Below, one piece after another: positions 37,600 to 46,500 of a DNA stretch of 64,000 bases (positions are counted from its first letter, which is position 1; every line of letters starts with the position of its first letter). The translations under genes were made by a program, and so were the position numbers. The stretch is from NCBI GenBank assembly GCA_028865235.1, contig CP114561.1, forward strand, positions 3,244,001-3,308,000, read 5' to 3'. The stretch is from Candidatus Manganitrophus sp. (GTDB lineage: Bacteria > Nitrospirota > Nitrospiria > SBBL01 > Manganitrophaceae). The notes below the pieces were generated by a model, which was not told the origin of the DNA, did not search any database, and was given only the letters and a program-made list of their open reading frames with translations.

Positions 37600-38109
37600 G
37601 TGAATGCGATCATGGACGAATTTCTCGATCAGCTGTCTTATTTTGCGCCGAGGGCGGGGGTGGCGCTGCTCGTTTTGATCGCCTTTTATGTCGCCGGCCT
37701 CCTGCTCCGGAAGCTGACGCGCCGGATCGGCGAGCGGGCGGATGTCAGAAACGACATTCTGGTCCTCATCGGACGGACCGGTTCGACCTTCCTGATGGTG
37801 ATGGGGGTGATCACGGCGTTGGGAACGGCGGGGGTGAACGTTTCGGCGCTGGTCGCCGGTTTGGGGCTGACCGGTTTTGCCCTCGGTTTCGCCCTCAGGG
37901 ATGCGCTTTCCAATCTCCTTGCGGGGATATTGATCCTCATCTACCGCCCCTTCAAGCGTCACGACCGGATCTCCGTCGCAGGGTTTGAGGGGATCGTTAT
38001 TGAAACCGATCTCCGCTACACTACCCTTCAAGGAGAAGACAAGAGAATCCTGATTCCCAATGCTACCCTCTTTACCCATTCGATCGTTCTTTTAGATAGA
38101 AAGAAGTGA
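37600..38109 (+). CDS. Minimal MscS-type mechanosensitive channel
   Basis: A 169-residue membrane protein that contains only the MscS core. One helix (VALLVLIAFYVAGLLL) is followed by TM2 and TM3 in GSTFLMVMGVITALG and VSALVAGLGLTGFALGFALRDALSNLLAGILILIYRPF. Then comes the start of the beta domain (DRISVAGFEGIVIETDLRYTTL and ILIPNATLF). The Gly/Ala-rich TM3 matches the pore helix. Typical MscS is about 280 residues; this one stops at the end of the beta domain and lacks the cytoplasmic alpha/beta cage. Whether it gates on tension alone is unknown. Stand-alone transcription is likely. Confidence 0.82.
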   Translation: MNAIMDEFLDQLSYFAPRAGVALLVLIAFYVAGLLLRKLTRRIGERADVRNDILVLIGRTGSTFLMVMGVITALGTAGVNVSALVAGLGLTGFALGFALRDALSNLLAGILILIYRPFKRHDRISVAGFEGIVIETDLRYTTLQGEDKRILIPNATLFTHSIVLLDRKK

Positions 38110-38242
38110 GCCGGGTCGGCGAATTCGATAGTGGATCGAGACCGCCCTCGAAATTGGATTGTTGGAGGAGAGATCCTATGGTAGGATAAACCGATTTTCC
38201 GTTCGGAATGTTCTACCTGCTTTTATTTCCGGGAGGGATGCC

Positions 38243-39082
38243 TTGACCAACAAGAAGCGCAATCGAAGGGGATGGAAGATTCTTGTCGTATGGGTGATTT
38301 GGTTTCTGACCGGATGCGCCGAGCTTCCCGTGAAGGGGGTCGCGGAGGAGAAAAACCGTCTGGAGGAGAAGCGGGTGGCGACGGTGGACCCCGCCCTGGC
38401 GGTGCCGCCGCTCTTCTTCAGTCCGGATGGACAACATGCCGTCTGGATTAACCGGACCGGCGGGCAGTTTCAGGTGGTGTTGGATGGGGTTGCAGGACCG
38501 CCGTTTGACAACATCGCCAAAGGGCCGGTGGTCTTGAGTCCCGACGGCCGACGCCTGGCTTATTTGGTCGAGAATAAGGAGAGCGGTCATCTCTCGGTCG
38601 TCGTGGACGGAACCGCGGGCCCGGAATACGAAAAGATCCTTTCAGGAACGCCGATGTTCAGTCCGGACGGCCGTCGAATCGCCTACGGCGCCGTGTTGCA
38701 GGAGAAGTATCGGGTGATCTTGGACGGAGTCGCCGGACCCGATTATGAATTGATCGGCCATCTGACCTTCAGCGGAGACAGCCGGCGTTTTGCGTATGCG
38801 GCGCAGAAGGAAGGAAAGCGATTTATCGTTTTGGATGGGGTTCCGGGACCTCCTTTCGAGGATGTCTTCATCTCAGGCTTTAGTCCCGATCATCGGCATC
38901 TCGTCTATTATTCGACCGAGAAGAAAAAAAAGAGGGTGCCTGTCGACGGCCGGCCGGGTTCCGAATTTGATACGATCGGTCCGGTCCGGTTTCATTTCGA
39001 AAGAAAAAACGGCCCCGGACGGATTTCTTATTTGGGATTACGAGGGGAGGAGATCATTCAGGTGACACAAGAACTCGATTGA
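38243..39082 (+). CDS. TolB-like beta-propeller lipoprotein
   Basis: A 279-residue lipoprotein. After a short membrane signal and lipobox (VIWFLTGC), the sequence holds about six blades. Each has a FSPDG-type turn and the repeated phrase VVLDGVAGP or close variants (FSPDGQHAVWI, LSPDGRRLAYL, FSPDGRRIAYG, FSGDSRRFAYA). This is a WD40-like TolB propeller, probably in the periplasm or on the outer membrane. Start is set to TTG 38243 because GGGAGGG lies five bases upstream; a longer version would lengthen the N-terminus and spoil the signal. No partner is obvious. Confidence 0.72.
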   Translation: MTNKKRNRRGWKILVVWVIWFLTGCAELPVKGVAEEKNRLEEKRVATVDPALAVPPLFFSPDGQHAVWINRTGGQFQVVLDGVAGPPFDNIAKGPVVLSPDGRRLAYLVENKESGHLSVVVDGTAGPEYEKILSGTPMFSPDGRRIAYGAVLQEKYRVILDGVAGPDYELIGHLTFSGDSRRFAYAAQKEGKRFIVLDGVPGPPFEDVFISGFSPDHRHLVYYSTEKKKKRVPVDGRPGSEFDTIGPVRFHFERKNGPGRISYLGLRGEEIIQVTQELD

Positions 39083-39088
39083 GATTTT

Positions 39089-39146
39089 GTAGGGGCGGCC
39101 TGTTGCGAAAAACGAAGCAGGGCGGAGACGCAGGGGCCGCCCTTAC
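39089..39146. repeat. REP-like palindrome of the GTAGGGGC family
   Basis: GTAGGGGCGGCC (39089-39100) and GGCCGCCCTTAC (39135-39146) are complementary with one mismatch. It fills the gap between two converging genes and overlaps the stop of the LuxR-type gene. It may terminate both. Confidence 0.6.
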
Positions 39147-39832
39147 CTTGCCTGACCCTTTCCGTTCGTCTGGTTTCCGGCCGCGATCTTTGCAACAATG
39201 CCCGCCCGTGAGCTGGCCTTTAGCTTCTTCATGATATTTTTGACGTGATCCTTCACTGTATGGACGCCGATGCCGAGCGCCGATGCGATCTCCTTGTTGA
39301 TCAATCCCCGGCTGATCAGATTGCAGATCTCCTCCTCGCGCTTTGTCAATTTGACTTCATCTGCCGGGGCGGAGGGAGAGGACCCCGCCCGCTCCTGTAT
39401 CGGCTCGATCAGGATCATCACCGGCGCCTCTTCCTGTCCGGCCCCTTCCAGGACGATTCCCCGGAGGGAGAAGGTCGTTCCCCGAAGGGGAAGAAGCTCG
39501 CAGACCGGCGTTCCTTGGTTTTGACCGTTCGGCTTCGAAAGCGCATCGAGAATCTTGGCTCTGAGCTGGTGAAGTTGCTTGACCAGTTTTCCCTCTTCCG
39601 CTCTGGAAGAGGATCCCCGTCCGCTCCGGATCTTTTTCAAAATGTCGTCCGCCTGTTGGTTCATCAGGAGGATCTCTCCTCTCGGCCCCATCACCACGAC
39701 GCCGGGGGAGGAGCGCCGGTTGATCAACGACATGATCTCGGGAGAATCGGAAGGCCCGGTCTGGGGCGGCGTTTCTTCTATGAACGGGAATGCGGCCAGA
39801 TAATCCATCTCATGCTTCACTTCGTGCGCCAT
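39143..39832 (-). CDS. PAS-LuxR-type transcriptional regulator
   Basis: A 229-residue regulator. The N-terminal half contains a PAS-like domain (NRRSSPGVVVMGPRGEILLMN, LRGIVLEG) that could sense a small ligand or redox state. A charged linker leads to a C-terminal LuxR/GerE helix-turn-helix (LTKREEEICNLISRGLINKE, IGVHTVKDHVKNIMKKL). There is no receiver domain, so it is not a classic response regulator. A sigma-54 promoter sits 55 bases upstream, so this gene itself is probably controlled by an enhancer-binding protein such as one of the two encoded nearby. Its targets are unknown. Confidence 0.85.
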   Translation of the reverse strand: MAHEVKHEMDYLAAFPFIEETPPQTGPSDSPEIMSLINRRSSPGVVVMGPRGEILLMNQQADDILKKIRSGRGSSSRAEEGKLVKQLHQLRAKILDALSKPNGQNQGTPVCELLPLRGTTFSLRGIVLEGAGQEEAPVMILIEPIQERAGSSPSAPADEVKLTKREEEICNLISRGLINKEIASALGIGVHTVKDHVKNIMKKLKASSRAGIVAKIAAGNQTNGKGQAR

Positions 39833-39884
39833 TGCTTCCCCCTTCTTGCGATTTCTTCGCTAACGTGAATCCTGTTGGTATACA

Positions 39885-39902
39885 AAGCAAAGGGGATGCC
39901 AT
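39885..39902 (-). promoter_or_regulatory. Sigma-54 (-24/-12) promoter of the PAS-LuxR gene
   Basis: Read on the minus strand: TGGCATCCCCTTTGC, with GG at 39900-39899 and GC at 39888-39887, exactly ten bases apart. It is nearly identical to the promoter at 59.4 kb. The rest of the 330-base gap between this gene and the divergent FHA activator shows no other clear element. Confidence 0.8.
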
Positions 39903-40162
39903 ATTTCTGAATACAGCCGATAGCTCTTTTTAATAGAGAAAAATTGGTTTTTTTGAAGCTGCACTCGATATCTGCGTCTCTGATCTTTCCGATTTCCGGA
40001 ATTCGGTTTTGATTCCCGGAAAACAGGAACAAAAAAATGTATCCATTTATGTTCTAATCTTCACAAAACGAAAAACAAAACCGGACACGCGTGATCTCTC
40101 CTACTCATTTCTACGTTGAAACTTTTCGAAATTATCATTACAATCTGCACGGGAGTGAAGTC

Positions 40163-41779
40163 ATGCCAAGCTTGAGGATCTACCTTAAAGATGAATTTCG
40201 CTGGGTCTTTACTCTCCTGGAAAAGGAGATCCGGATCGGGCGAAGTCATGAGAATCATATCGTCCTTCCCCAGCCGGAGGTGTCGCGCCAGCATGCTTTT
40301 CTCCGCCGCGACGGGAAAAAGTTTATCGTGGAGGACAAAAGCGGCCGGGGGATCGACCTCAATTTCCAGACAGTGAGCGAGGCCCCGCTCCGTCATGGGG
40401 ATGTCCTCCGGGTCGGTTCCTATCGTCTCATTTATGAGCTGGACGAGCACGAAGAGCCGTTCACCGAAACGATTACGCGCGAGCCGACCCTCAATCTTCC
40501 CGGCGCGGCCCGTCAAAAAGAGAAGGGGATCGTCCGCTGCCAGATCCATATCGTATCGGGGCCCGATGAGGGAAAGGTTTTTCCCCTCCCGGAAGGGGTG
40601 ACCCGAATCGGTCGAAGCGCCCGAAACAATGTGGTTCTCTCCGATCCGTCGGTCTCGGGCCTGCATCTGGAGATCGAGGCCGGTCCGTCTGCGATCCAGC
40701 TGCGCGATTTGGGGAGCACGAACGGAACACGGATCAACGGGCAGCGGATTCAAAGCTCCGTCGCGGAGATCGGCTCCGAGATCCAAGTCGGCCAGACCAA
40801 GCTGAAGATTCATCCGGAAGAGCCGACCGAGCCGATCGCTCCCCCTTCCCTCGGCCGCCTCATCGGACAGAGCCCGAAGATGCAAGATGTCTTCCGAATG
40901 ATTCAGCGGGGGGCAAAAGGAGAGGTCGCCGTTCTCGTCCAGGCCGAGACCGGATGTGGAAAAGAGCTGGTCGCACAGGAGATCCACCGCTTGAGCCCCC
41001 GCGCCCAGGGCCCGTTTATCACCCTTGATTGCAGCGCCATCCCGAAGGAGCTGATCGAATCGGAGCTCTTCGGACATGAGAAGGGGGCGTTTACGACTGC
41101 CGTCGCCCAGCGGAAGGGAGCGTTCGAGCTGGCCCGCGGCGGGACGATCTTCCTCGACGAGATCGGGGAGCTGCCGTTGGAAATGCAGCCGAAACTGCTG
41201 CGAGTGCTCGAAGAGCGGACCTTCAAGCGGGTCGGCGGCAATGAAACCCTCCGCTCCGATTTCCGGATTATCGCCGCGACGAACCGTTGGCTCGATCAAG
41301 AGGTGCTCCAGGGGCGTTTCCGGCAGGATCTTTATTTCCGGCTCTATGTTTTGCCGATTTTTCTCCCCCCGCTCCGGGAGAGAAAAGACGACATCCCTCT
41401 CCTCATCGAGCACTTCCTGAAGGGAAGATCGGTACAGGTGGTCCCCGCGGCGATGGAGAAGCTCCTTGCCCATACCTGGCCCGGCAACGTCCGGGAACTG
41501 AGGAATGTCATCGAGCGGGCCGTCGTCATGATGGAGGGAAGCCTTCTGCGTCCGGAGGATCTCCTCTTCCTTCAGTCGCCGGAGCGTGAGGGGCCGCGGA
41601 TGTCTTGGGAAGACCAAAAAACAACCCCGCCGACCGGATCGCTGGAAGAGATCGAAAAACAGGTTATCCAGCGAACACTCAAAACCCACCAGGGAGACAA
41701 GAAGGCCGCCGCCCAGGTCCTCGGAATTGCCCTCTCCACCCTCTATGAAAAAATAAAACGCCATCAGATTGCCGATTAA
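40163..41779 (+). CDS. FHA-FHA-AAA+ sigma-54 activator with variant loops
   Basis: A 538-residue enhancer-binding protein with two N-terminal FHA domains. Signatures are IRIGRSHENHIVL, SRQHAFL and GRSARNNVVLSDPSVSGLHLEI, with STNGTRING. The sigma-54-type AAA+ domain follows, then a Fis-type helix-turn-helix (KAAAQVLGIALSTLYEKI). FHA domains bind phosphothreonine, so a Ser/Thr kinase such as the one at 54 kb could control it. The sigma-54 contact loop reads GAFTTA instead of GAFTGA, and Walker A is AETGCGKE where GETGTGKE is usual, so activity may be altered. The ATG at 40163 is chosen since GGAG lies upstream and the FHA domain begins at once. Confidence 0.88.
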   Translation: MPSLRIYLKDEFRWVFTLLEKEIRIGRSHENHIVLPQPEVSRQHAFLRRDGKKFIVEDKSGRGIDLNFQTVSEAPLRHGDVLRVGSYRLIYELDEHEEPFTETITREPTLNLPGAARQKEKGIVRCQIHIVSGPDEGKVFPLPEGVTRIGRSARNNVVLSDPSVSGLHLEIEAGPSAIQLRDLGSTNGTRINGQRIQSSVAEIGSEIQVGQTKLKIHPEEPTEPIAPPSLGRLIGQSPKMQDVFRMIQRGAKGEVAVLVQAETGCGKELVAQEIHRLSPRAQGPFITLDCSAIPKELIESELFGHEKGAFTTAVAQRKGAFELARGGTIFLDEIGELPLEMQPKLLRVLEERTFKRVGGNETLRSDFRIIAATNRWLDQEVLQGRFRQDLYFRLYVLPIFLPPLRERKDDIPLLIEHFLKGRSVQVVPAAMEKLLAHTWPGNVRELRNVIERAVVMMEGSLLRPEDLLFLQSPEREGPRMSWEDQKTTPPTGSLEEIEKQVIQRTLKTHQGDKKAAAQVLGIALSTLYEKIKRHQIAD

Positions 41780-41797
41780 AATTCTTTCCCTTCCTTC

Positions 41798-41885
41798 GTA
41801 GGGGCGCACCGGCGTGTGCGCCCCATTTTGTTTCCGTTCCGTTTGATTCTGTGCAGTGAGGTGAGGGCGGACACCTCGTCCGCCC
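41798..41885. repeat. Two REP-like palindromes after the FHA activator
   Basis: GGGGCGCAC and GTGCGCCCC (41801-41824) form one hairpin; GGGCGGAC and GTCCGCCC (41865-41885) form a second. The same two-palindrome arrangement occurs at 50146-50218. They lie between two converging genes and could stop transcription. Confidence 0.65.
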
Positions 41886-41949
41886 CTATGAGGGGAATGA
41901 TTCCACGAGGGAGAGAAGATCAAGCACAGGGAAAATTCTCAACGATTTG

Positions 41950-43491
41950 TTAAAACCGCACGGTAACAATGCCGCCGTAAATATTCCTCCTGTAATCGAA
42001 AAGGGGGATGTTCGAGTCATTTTGCTGGTGCAGATACTGCAACGCAAAATCGACATTCCGGGTGATTGTTCTAGAAAGGGTGATGATCGCCAGCCACTCG
42101 TCATCCTCTCGCTCTTCGCCGGGGGGCTGCTGATTTTCCTCATCGAACCGTCGGATCACATATTCGGTGTCGGCCGCAAAGGTGATTTTGTTCCAGGGAG
42201 GAAGGACCACCCCGGCGCTGAACCGATGGCCGTTGAAGGTCCAGTCGTCCTCTGCGGGCCGGTCGCCCGCTTCTTCCCTTTCGAAGTAGTAGCCGACATG
42301 GATATTCGCTTTCGGCCGGAAGACGAAGTAGTGGGTGAACCCGGCTTTGTGTGTCTGAACGTCCCGGTCGGAGTTATCCGGAAAGAGCGGCTCGATATCG
42401 TCGAAGTTATTGGCTCCGTATTGGTATAAAAATTCGGTCACATTTCTTTTGGTTTCCTGAAGAACAAGCCGAGGTCCGACATTCTGCCGGAGAAGGTAGC
42501 GCTCTCCCCCCAGCGTCGCGAATTGCAATTCATACTGCAAGAGAATCTCCGCCGCGCCGAACCGCCTTCCGGCGTTCACGATCACGTTATGGCTCTGGAT
42601 GTTGAAGTCGTTCAACAGATTGTCCTTGTGGAGATTCTGGTAAAAGCTGTATTCCGCCCGCCCGGTCCACTCGGGCGTGTTCAGCCACTGATAACGGCCG
42701 CGGAGAAAGAGGAGGGCCAATAGGTCGCTCTCATCGGTAATCGCTTGAGAGGTCGCCGGAATCGTCCGACTCGGCTCCAGGATGACGTTATCGTCATATT
42801 GAATCCCGGCGGAGAAGGAGAGGTCCCAACGTTTTTGATGTCTTGCCTGCTGATCAATCCGCTCCAGATAGTCGCTGGCCGATTGGGCCGTTTCCCCTTC
42901 GGGGAGAAGGGTCAGGACGTTTTGAAACGACTTCCGGGCCGGTCCCATCTCTCCCGCTTCGAAGTGGGCCGATCCGGCGTGATAGTTCGCCTCCAGCGCG
43001 ATCTCCGGATCGAGCGAGGCGGCTTTTTCCATCTTCGCCGCCGCTTCTTTCGGTTTTCCCATCCGCCGCAGGATCAATCCTTGATAGTAGTAGACCCGCG
43101 CCCGGCTGGGGTCGACCCGTTGGACGAGATCGAACTCCTTGAGCGCTTCGTCGTCTTTATCCTGCTGATAATAGAGCACCCCCAGGTCGAAATGGGCGGG
43201 GATAAAGGCGGCGTCCCGCGCGAGGGCTTCTTTAAAGCTATTCTCCGCCTCGCCGAGCTGGCCGGCCCGCGTCTGGGTAACGCCGATGTAGTAGAAAGCC
43301 TCCACCCCCTGCGGATTCTCGTCGAGCGCCTGTTTGAAGTGCTTCATCGCGCCGCCGAGATCGTTCTGATTCAACCGGACGATCCCCGCCGAGAGCCGGT
43401 CGTGGTAGCCTTGCGGCTCTTCCGATCGGGCCGGTTCAATTCCGAATACCAACACACACACAAGCATGCCGAGCAGCAACGTCTTCTTCAA
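41950..43491 (-). CDS. TPR plus outer-membrane beta-barrel protein
   Basis: A 513-residue exported protein. The signal peptide (LLLGMLVCVLVFGIEPARS) leads into about five tetratricopeptide repeats (residues 40-200, for example GVEAFYYIGVTQTRAGQLGE). The C-terminal 300 residues are alternating aromatic beta-strands (FSAGIQYDDNVIL, AEYSFYQNL, VGYYFERE) ending in a C-terminal Phe, as in outer-membrane barrels. A TPR domain with a barrel is reminiscent of DUF560/Slam-type translocators and of PgaA/AlgE-like exopolysaccharide porins; sequence alone does not decide. The TTG start is set by AGGAG seven bases upstream. It follows two lipoprotein genes that it could help export. Confidence 0.72.
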   Translation of the reverse strand: MKKTLLLGMLVCVLVFGIEPARSEEPQGYHDRLSAGIVRLNQNDLGGAMKHFKQALDENPQGVEAFYYIGVTQTRAGQLGEAENSFKEALARDAAFIPAHFDLGVLYYQQDKDDEALKEFDLVQRVDPSRARVYYYQGLILRRMGKPKEAAAKMEKAASLDPEIALEANYHAGSAHFEAGEMGPARKSFQNVLTLLPEGETAQSASDYLERIDQQARHQKRWDLSFSAGIQYDDNVILEPSRTIPATSQAITDESDLLALLFLRGRYQWLNTPEWTGRAEYSFYQNLHKDNLLNDFNIQSHNVIVNAGRRFGAAEILLQYELQFATLGGERYLLRQNVGPRLVLQETKRNVTEFLYQYGANNFDDIEPLFPDNSDRDVQTHKAGFTHYFVFRPKANIHVGYYFEREEAGDRPAEDDWTFNGHRFSAGVVLPPWNKITFAADTEYVIRRFDEENQQPPGEEREDDEWLAIITLSRTITRNVDFALQYLHQQNDSNIPLFDYRRNIYGGIVTVRF

Positions 43492-43583
43492 GGTGGATCT
43501 CCTATGTTCGGTCGAGGGCGACGCTATCATCGTCACCCAGCAATGTTTTTGTATGTCTACGGTCGCGATCGTATGTCCATGTC

Positions 43584-46500
43584 CTAAGGAACAGTTGCGG
43601 TAATATCAATGTCGTCCCACGCCAGGGTTTGTGCGCTGGTCGTTCCCAACTCCATCGAGATCCGCGCCAAGTCGGCCGCGGCCGCTTCATAGAAAGGAAC
43701 GCTCTCCATGACGATTCTTCCATCGATCCGCAGGAGCGTCGTTTTCCGATTCAGATCCACCTCGATTTCGAACGTTTGGGCAAAGTTTTGTCTCCAGAAT
43801 ACACCGATGCCGTTCGATGGGGTCCGATCGTTATAGTCGAGAATGCCGTTGGGGCGATAAGCCAGAGAGGCAACGATTCTTCCCGCGGAATCTCGCAGGA
43901 CAATGGCGGCAAAACCGACCTCGCGCGAGGAGACCAGAGAACGCCACCGGGCGGTATAAATGCCGCTCTTGGGAGGTGTGCCCGCCACTGTTCCACGAAG
44001 ATCAACACCGCCTGTTCTCTCGGCGACCTGGTTTAATTCCACCGGCCTCGTGTCCATATTGCCAACGAAAGAGCGAACCAAAATAGTACCGGCTGCAGTG
44101 CTTAGGGAGAGCGAGTCGCCAACGGGATCTCCGATCAAGGTGGTCTCAGGCGGCTGATCTAAGTTGCCGATATCGAAGCTAGCGTGGAAGAGAATCCGGC
44201 CGGTTGACGCGCCGGCCGATTGAGAATAAAGGCTCAGGTTGCCCGCCGCATCATACGCGCGGACACGATAGGTGTAGGCGGTGGCCGTTGCCAACCCTGT
44301 GTCGTTGAAGCTTGGCTTGGTGGGATCGATCGCAGAACCGGTATCGATTTCGACGCAGCTCGCGCCTGTGGCAAGACAACGCTCCAGCCGGTACCCGATG
44401 ACCCCGACATTATCCGTGGAGGGATTCCAGGAAAGACCGATCTCGCTTTGGTTTAGTGTTCTTGCCGACAGCCCCGAAGGGATCGTGGGCGCGGTCGTGT
44501 CGAGTGTGACAATTGTGACGATGTTGGAGTAACCGCTCAAGTTACCCGCTGCATCGGCGGCGCGGACGCGATATCGGTATGGGGTGCCGGCGGAAAGCCC
44601 GGTGTTATTAAACGTTGCGGTTGTCGGCTGAGCGATCTCCGCAAAGTTGGTGCAGTTTGTTCCCTGACAGCGCTCAACGCCGTATCTTACCACCCCCACA
44701 TTGTCTGATGAGGCTCCCCAAGAGAGGTTGATCTGGATTTCACTGACCGCGTTGCCAACGAGATTGGTCGGCGGTGTCGGCGCGGTGTTGTCGGGTGTGA
44801 CGGCTGCTGCAATGTTGGAATAGCCGCCGAGATTGCCGGCCATATCCACCGCGCGGACGCGATACCGATAGGCGGTGGCTGGTGAGCGGCCCGTATCATT
44901 GAAGGCAGTGGCGGTCGGTTGAGCGATTTCAGTGAAGTTCGTACAGGCGGCTCCCTGGCAGCGTTCTACTCGGTATTCTCGGACGCCGACGTTGTCGGAG
45001 GAAGCCCCCCAGGAGAGGTTGATTTGGGTTTCGCTGGCGGCGGTTGCCGTGAGATTCGTCGGGGGTGTCGGCGAAGTGACGTCTCGGGTTGTGGCGCCGG
45101 CGGTATTCGAATAGCCGCTGAAATTTCCGGCGGCATCCACGGCACGAACCCGATAGGAATAAGGGACACCGGGGGTGCGGCCGGTTTCGTTAAAAGTCGT
45201 TCCGGTCGGCTGGGCGATTTCGGTAAAGGTGGCGCAGTTTGCCCCTTGGCACCGCTCGACGCGATATCCTGTTACACCGACATTGTCCGTCGAAGCCCCC
45301 CAAGAAAGATTGATCTGGGTTTCACCGGCGGCGGTGGCGGTTAAATTGCCGGGCGGTGTCGGGGCGATCGTATCGAGCGTTACTCTCGTCGCTGTGTTAG
45401 AGAAACCGCCGAGGTTGCCGGCCGCATCAACGGCGCGGACGCGGTAGCTGTAGGAAGTGGCCGATGTCAGCCCGGTGTTGCTGAAGTTGGTGACGGCGCG
45501 GGTTGCAATCTGCGCGAAGATGGTGCAGTTGACTCCCTGGCAGCGCTCGATCCGATATTCCACAACCCCGACGTTGTCTGTTGACGCTCCCCAGGCCAGG
45601 TTAATTTGGGTTCCACCGACGACGGTCGCGGTCAGATTGATCGGCGGTGTCGGAGGGGTGGTGTCGGGTGTTGTCGCCGTTGCGATGTTTGAGTACCCGC
45701 TGAAATTGTTCGCCGCGTCGGCCGCCCGGACACGATACCGATAGGTCACCGCTGCGGAGCGGCCGGTGTCGTTGAAGGTGGTGCCGGTTGGCTGGGCGAT
45801 TTCCAAGAAGTTGGTGCAGGCGGCTCCCTGACAGCGCTCGACGCGATATTCCGTCACCCCAACGTTATCGTTCGAGGCGCCCCATGAGAGATCGATTCGG
45901 GTCTCGCTGATCGCCCTAGCCGTCAGATTGATCGGCGGCGTCGGCGGGGTGGTGTCGCGGGTCGTGGCGGCGGCGGTGTTGGAGTAGCCGCTGAAATTAC
46001 CGGCCCCGTCGACGGCCCGCACCCGATAGCGATAAGTCGTCCCCGCGGAGAGGGCGGTGTCGCTGAAGGTCGTTCCGGTCGGCTGGGCGATTTCGACAAA
46101 CTCGATACAGCCGGCTTCCTGGCAACGTTCGACCCGGTATCCGGCCACCCCGACGTCGTCGGTCGAAGGGCCCCAGGAGAGGTCGATCCGAGTCTCGCTC
46201 ACCGGCTCGGCCGTCAAATCGGTGGGGGGCGTCGGCGCGCTCTCGTCGGGTGTGGGCGCGCCGGCGACGTTGGAGTCGGGGCTGACGTTGTCATCGACAT
46301 CGACGGCGCGGACGCGATAGGAATAAGGGGTCGCCGGCGAGAGCCCGGTGTCGTCGAAGGTCGTCTCGGTCGTCTCGGCGATCTGCTCGAAGCCGGTACA
46401 GTTGGCCCCTTGGCATCGGTCGATCTGATAAGTTATTACGCCGAAATTGTCGATCGATGCGAGCCATAACAGGCTGATCTGATTTTGGCTCCGGGCGGTC

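Noticed and set aside
40061..41923. A 620-codon open frame on the minus strand opposite the FHA activator
   Set aside because: It is antisense to a gene with full FHA, AAA+ and helix-turn-helix motifs, its translation shows no domain or signal, and it is a typical shadow frame in GC-rich DNA.
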